Of a stretch of DNA of 64,000 bases, positions 60,893-64,000 are shown piece after piece (the first letter of the stretch is position 1; each line of letters starts with the position of its first letter). The notes beneath the pieces were generated by a model. The model made no database searches, was not told the DNA's origin, and worked only from the letters and a program-made list of their open reading frames with translations. The translations under genes were made by a program, and so were the position numbers. This DNA is from Lepidodermella squamata (taxonomy: Eukaryota > Gastrotricha), in contig JBLDXI010000013.1 in NCBI GenBank assembly GCA_047495785.1, positions 4,464,001 through 4,528,000 of the forward strand. Direction: 5' to 3'.

Positions 60893-63800
60893 AAGTTAGC
60901 GGCCCATTTTTTTCAATTGATAGCGGCCACCTTTTATCGTCCGATTGGTGTATCTGCCAAGTCATCTCGTTGTAGTATTCATGTTGCAGAATTTTTCTAG
61001 ACATTTTTTACAATGACCACCATCTTCCAGAGGTGGGCCGCTGGGGGGTGGGCCGCCAACTTCTATTTTACCGGAATTTTTAGAAGTTGGCGGCCCACTT
61101 GTCAGCGGCCCACCCTGCCAATACACCATTCGATTTGCCAAGGCGAACACATTATAAAAATACAGGGGTCTTTAGTGTCCTCAATCAAATAGAAGCGTAA
61201 ATGACTGCTGTGAAATGGCTAAATTTCTAATTAAGCATTATGATTTGCAGCTGAAATTCGATTTATTTCAAAGGAAAAGAACAAGGACTGCGGTTCAATT
61301 AGCGCAAATAACGGAGGCATAGTGCTCGGTACTGTCGAGCAGAGCGATTTTCAGAGTCTTCTCAGCCGGAGGAGCATTCGGGCGATCATCTTGTACGATA
61401 AGGTCATAGTTGTGCTTGTAGACGATTATCTTACACCTGTAGAGCATGGCGAATGCGGCTATGGAATCGTTCTCCCCATAAGTGCTCCATTTTTCCATCG
61501 ATGCAACTGAAAACAAACACATAAATTCATTATAACAGAAATTGATGTTTTTCCTTCTAACCTCGTTGGGAGAATCCTTGAGACGGAGTCCGCTTGCGTA
61601 TACATCTCACGAAATTCGTAAAGTGCTCGGGGTGGTTAGACATGAACTCGTTCGTTTCTTTACGATATTTCGCAACTGTTTTTCGGCACTCAGCACCCAA
61701 GACCTGGTGAACAAGAGCGTGGAAAAGGCAGCTGCCATCACCAAGTACGTCGCGGAGAAGCAAGCCGAGCGATGCCAACTTATCGACGAGGATTTGATAC
61801 TCCTGCTTATAAGGCAAAGGCTTAGCCCAATCACTCGGTTCAGAGGGCTCGAGATCCAGTGTGTGCGGAGGCGAAGGTGCGATCCGTAAGGCCTTCTTCG
61901 AACGGCTTCGACCAATAGGGCTCTGCTCAAGTGGCGGTGAATGATAGCTCGAAGAGCTGCTAGCTGTCGACTCGCTACGGCTGCGTTTCTTCGCCACACG
62001 TTCGCCCTTCCTTGGCCGACCAACCTTTCGCTTGATCACTTCTTTTGGCGATTTGGCTTCGTTTTGGGTTGATTTGGCTGCCTTACGCGGACGCCCAGGC
62101 CCTCTTTTGAGCACGATCGGTTGCTCGACTACTTCGACTCGTTCAACAGGAAAGTTTTCAGCTGCAGGTGCTTGGGCTTCGATGGCTGAATCGACCGCCG
62201 GAACTGAGTTCGAATTGTCCGACAGGAGAAGATCGTCGCGCGGTCGGGTTGGCTCGTCACGCAAGCCGAAAACGTGCTTTTCACGAAGGCGTTTCAGTGC
62301 AGCCAGCTCGGCCTTGTTCAACTTGGGAACATGCAGGGGTCGCACGCTTTTCTTCTTCCTTCCATCACCCCACTGAGCTTCCTCCTTTCCAATAGGAACT
62401 TTGCGGTTTTTCTTCGCGTTGTTGTCAACAGCCTTTTTAACGAGCCGATTCGCCGTCGCTTTCTTCAGTTGCGCCAACCGCTCGACAGCCTCTTTAACCA
62501 GGCCATAAGAAGCTTTCTGAGTGTCTCGAAGAGTCAGCGATGGCGTGCGCCGACCCAATTTCTTACCAACAAGGGAGTGCTTGTAGGTCCGAATGTGCGA
62601 TTCCAGTGCAGCTTGGCTTAATCGCCCAGAAAAACACGCCGGAAGATGCGATTTGATGTAAAGTGCTTGCCACATCATCATAAATGGTATGAATTGAGCC
62701 TTATCCGTCAAAGTTTCGACAACTTTTCGGCATTTGAATTCATTGTTCTTTCCACCATCGACACGAACGAGTTTAGCTTCAACCGAGGCTTGTTTCTCGA
62801 GGAAGACTGCCGTCAAGGGAGACATTTTCGAATATTTCTGAGGCATCGAAACGGGCTGATACACTGGAATATCATCATTCTCCTCAGATTCATCTTCAGC
62901 TTCACTTCTGACCTCGGCAGTTTCATCCACCTCGTCCTTGTCGTCGATGTGGTCGAAACTTTCTAGTTCCATTTGCAGCCACAGTTCGTTGATGCGATCG
63001 CGGCCTCTTACGGCATCGACCTCGAATTCGGCGCAGAATATGACGACAATAGCTCGCCAAATTTCGAAAATCTGTTCTTTGGTGCACCCGGCTTGAAGAA
63101 CTCCGAAACACTTCAGCGCCAGCTTTCGGACATCTTTCTTGACACCTTTCTCCTTTAGATACCTTGAAAGGTCGTGCATCAGATGGTTAATGCAGAAGAT
63201 GACCAGAGTTCCATAAGTCTGCAATGATTTGGCGTCTTTTGGAGCTTCGATGAACAGACGAGCTCGGCTGATAACGTAAGCTCTCACATTCACCTCGCAA
63301 AATGTGGCCACTACGGCGTGAAGCTCAGCGAAACAGCAGTCGATCACGATTACTCTTGGCATTTTAGCTGTGCTGTGAGCCTTTTCGACTGCGGATCTCC
63401 AGTTCTTCAAAAGAAAAATAGCATTTAGGGAAACCCATGTTTTCTATCGGAAGTCGAATGTTTACCTTGAGGAAAATTTGAATTCGGTCGCCAGTTTGCT
63501 CTGACGAAATCAACTCAGCAACAGGATAACCTAGAGACTTGCCATTGACCGTTGTAGGCAGCAAGGCATAGTAGAAAACCCGTTTTCCAGATTCGAAATC
63601 GAGCTTCCATATGCCACCAGTGGCATCCAGAACGCAAATCACGTAACCATGCTTCATAGCTTCAAAGAACAGCTCTATTGATAAGTCGAAGTAGAGAATA
63701 GCACCCATCGGATCCTAAATTTATGGAGATATAAGTCTAGCACAGAAAAATCATTAATAGTCTTACCAGAGCAAGTCGAATGTAAGGTCTCGCGTCAGCT

Positions 63801-64000
63801 TTCTGCTCGGCTTTGAGTTTAATCAGGTCGATGAAGGGATCAGCATCAGCTCTTCCAGCTATACGTAAATAAATCATAACTATTAATTAACTCTTTTGCT
63901 ATTAATGCTTTACCCAAATTGATCTTTTCGGATTGAATTTTCTGCAAAACAGAAAGATCAGGGACTTCTTTTCTAGGCATTTCCCCCATCATTTCGCCAT
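60893..64000 (-). mobile_element. MULE-type DNA transposon, left end and most of the coding region
   Basis: The left end carries GAAGTTAGCGGCCCATTTTTTTC and ATAGCGGCCACC (60893-60932), like the ends of the 56.2-57.4-kb element. A nested hairpin follows: perfect 18-bp arms at 61048-61065 and 61081-61098 (GTGGGCCGCCAACTTCTA) inside perfect 12-bp arms at 61032-61043 and 61103-61114 (GGTGGGCCGCTG). The coding region runs leftward from beyond the window end to 61295. The right end is outside the window. Confidence 0.75.
61295..64000 (-). CDS. MULE-like transposase fused to AT-hooks and a C-terminal OTU protease domain (5' end outside window)
   Basis: Exons on the minus strand: beyond 64000-63914, 63858-63767, 63714-63466, 63404-61604 and 61506-61295, phases consistent. 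Order seen: a transposase core with first Asp in VICVLDATGGIWK and second in VIVIDCCFAELHAVVATF, then FCINHLMHDL, a C-x2-H-like motif of Mutator-like transposases. An acidic stretch follows, then HIRTYKHSLVGKK. A basic linker has two AT-hooks (KRGPGRPRKAAK, KRKVGRPRKGERV). Last is an OTU cysteine-protease domain, with DGSCLFHAL carrying the Asp/Cys and LDSTEHYASVICAN carrying the His, split by a 97-nt intron. The frame is long and intact, so the gene may be active. OTU enzymes cleave ubiquitin-type chains; what this one does for the element is unknown. Whether a FLYWCH finger starts the protein cannot be seen. Confidence 0.8.

Overview
This is a stretch of a compact animal nuclear genome, most likely a small-genome invertebrate. 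Genes are broken by mostly short introns (often 50-100 nt) with TTTTCAG/TTTTAG-type acceptors. They encode metazoan families: PRMT5, SMN, METTL9, PHF14, a formin of the FMNL type, and a macroglobulin complement-related (Mcr/TEP) protein with an LDLa domain. Several downstream genes begin a few to a few dozen nt after an isolated acceptor-like AG and lie close behind a same-strand gene, which is what spliced-leader operons look like. Nematode or tardigrade-like ecdysozoans would fit, but I cannot fix the phylum from this sequence alone.

Layout, left to right. 1-2020 (minus): cap guanine-N7 methyltransferase RNMT (3' end outside the window) behind CIAPIN1/anamorsin. 2932-4326 (minus): a type I DnaJ with a CaaX-like tail. 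5393-12443 (plus): MAT2B followed closely by an Mcr-type thioester protein whose thioester site is destroyed. 13.4-15.6 kb: a foldback element and scrambled LINE pieces. 16600-19953 (minus): METTL9, with a Helitron/Pif1 helicase relic in one intron. 20213-30864 (minus): PRMT5, whose 6.5-kb intron is full of DNA-transposon remnants and holds one tiny secreted-peptide gene. 31163-32029 (minus): SMN, just upstream of PRMT5. 32940-41121 (plus): PHF14, with a hAT relic and a nested secreted-protein gene in its last intron. 42362-45709 (plus): proteasome ATPase PSMC1/Rpt2, with another nested secreted-protein gene. 47540-48298 (minus): a Lys/Ala-rich LEA-like secreted protein. 50185-59183 (plus): an FMNL formin, with two DNA-transposon copies in one intron. 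60.9 kb to the end: a MULE-type transposon whose minus-strand protein joins a transposase core, AT-hooks and a C-terminal OTU protease domain.

How the genes fit together. Five of the eight conserved genes in the first 31 kb make, regulate, bind or use S-adenosylmethionine or a SAM-type fold: RNMT, CIAPIN1, MAT2B, METTL9 and PRMT5. SMN lies directly upstream of PRMT5, and PRMT5 methylates the Sm proteins that the SMN complex assembles, so this pair may be a functional operon. 

The least familiar system is a dispersed family of short secreted proteins at 26.2, 39.1-39.5 and 47.5-48.3 kb, with a looser member at 44.8-45.1 kb. Three share the start MNKLLI, a CACGTG promoter block and a fixed CACGTG-to-ATG distance. 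Three share a phase-0 intron after codon 11. Three of the four sit inside introns of unrelated genes, and at least one member looks like a secreted LEA-type protein.
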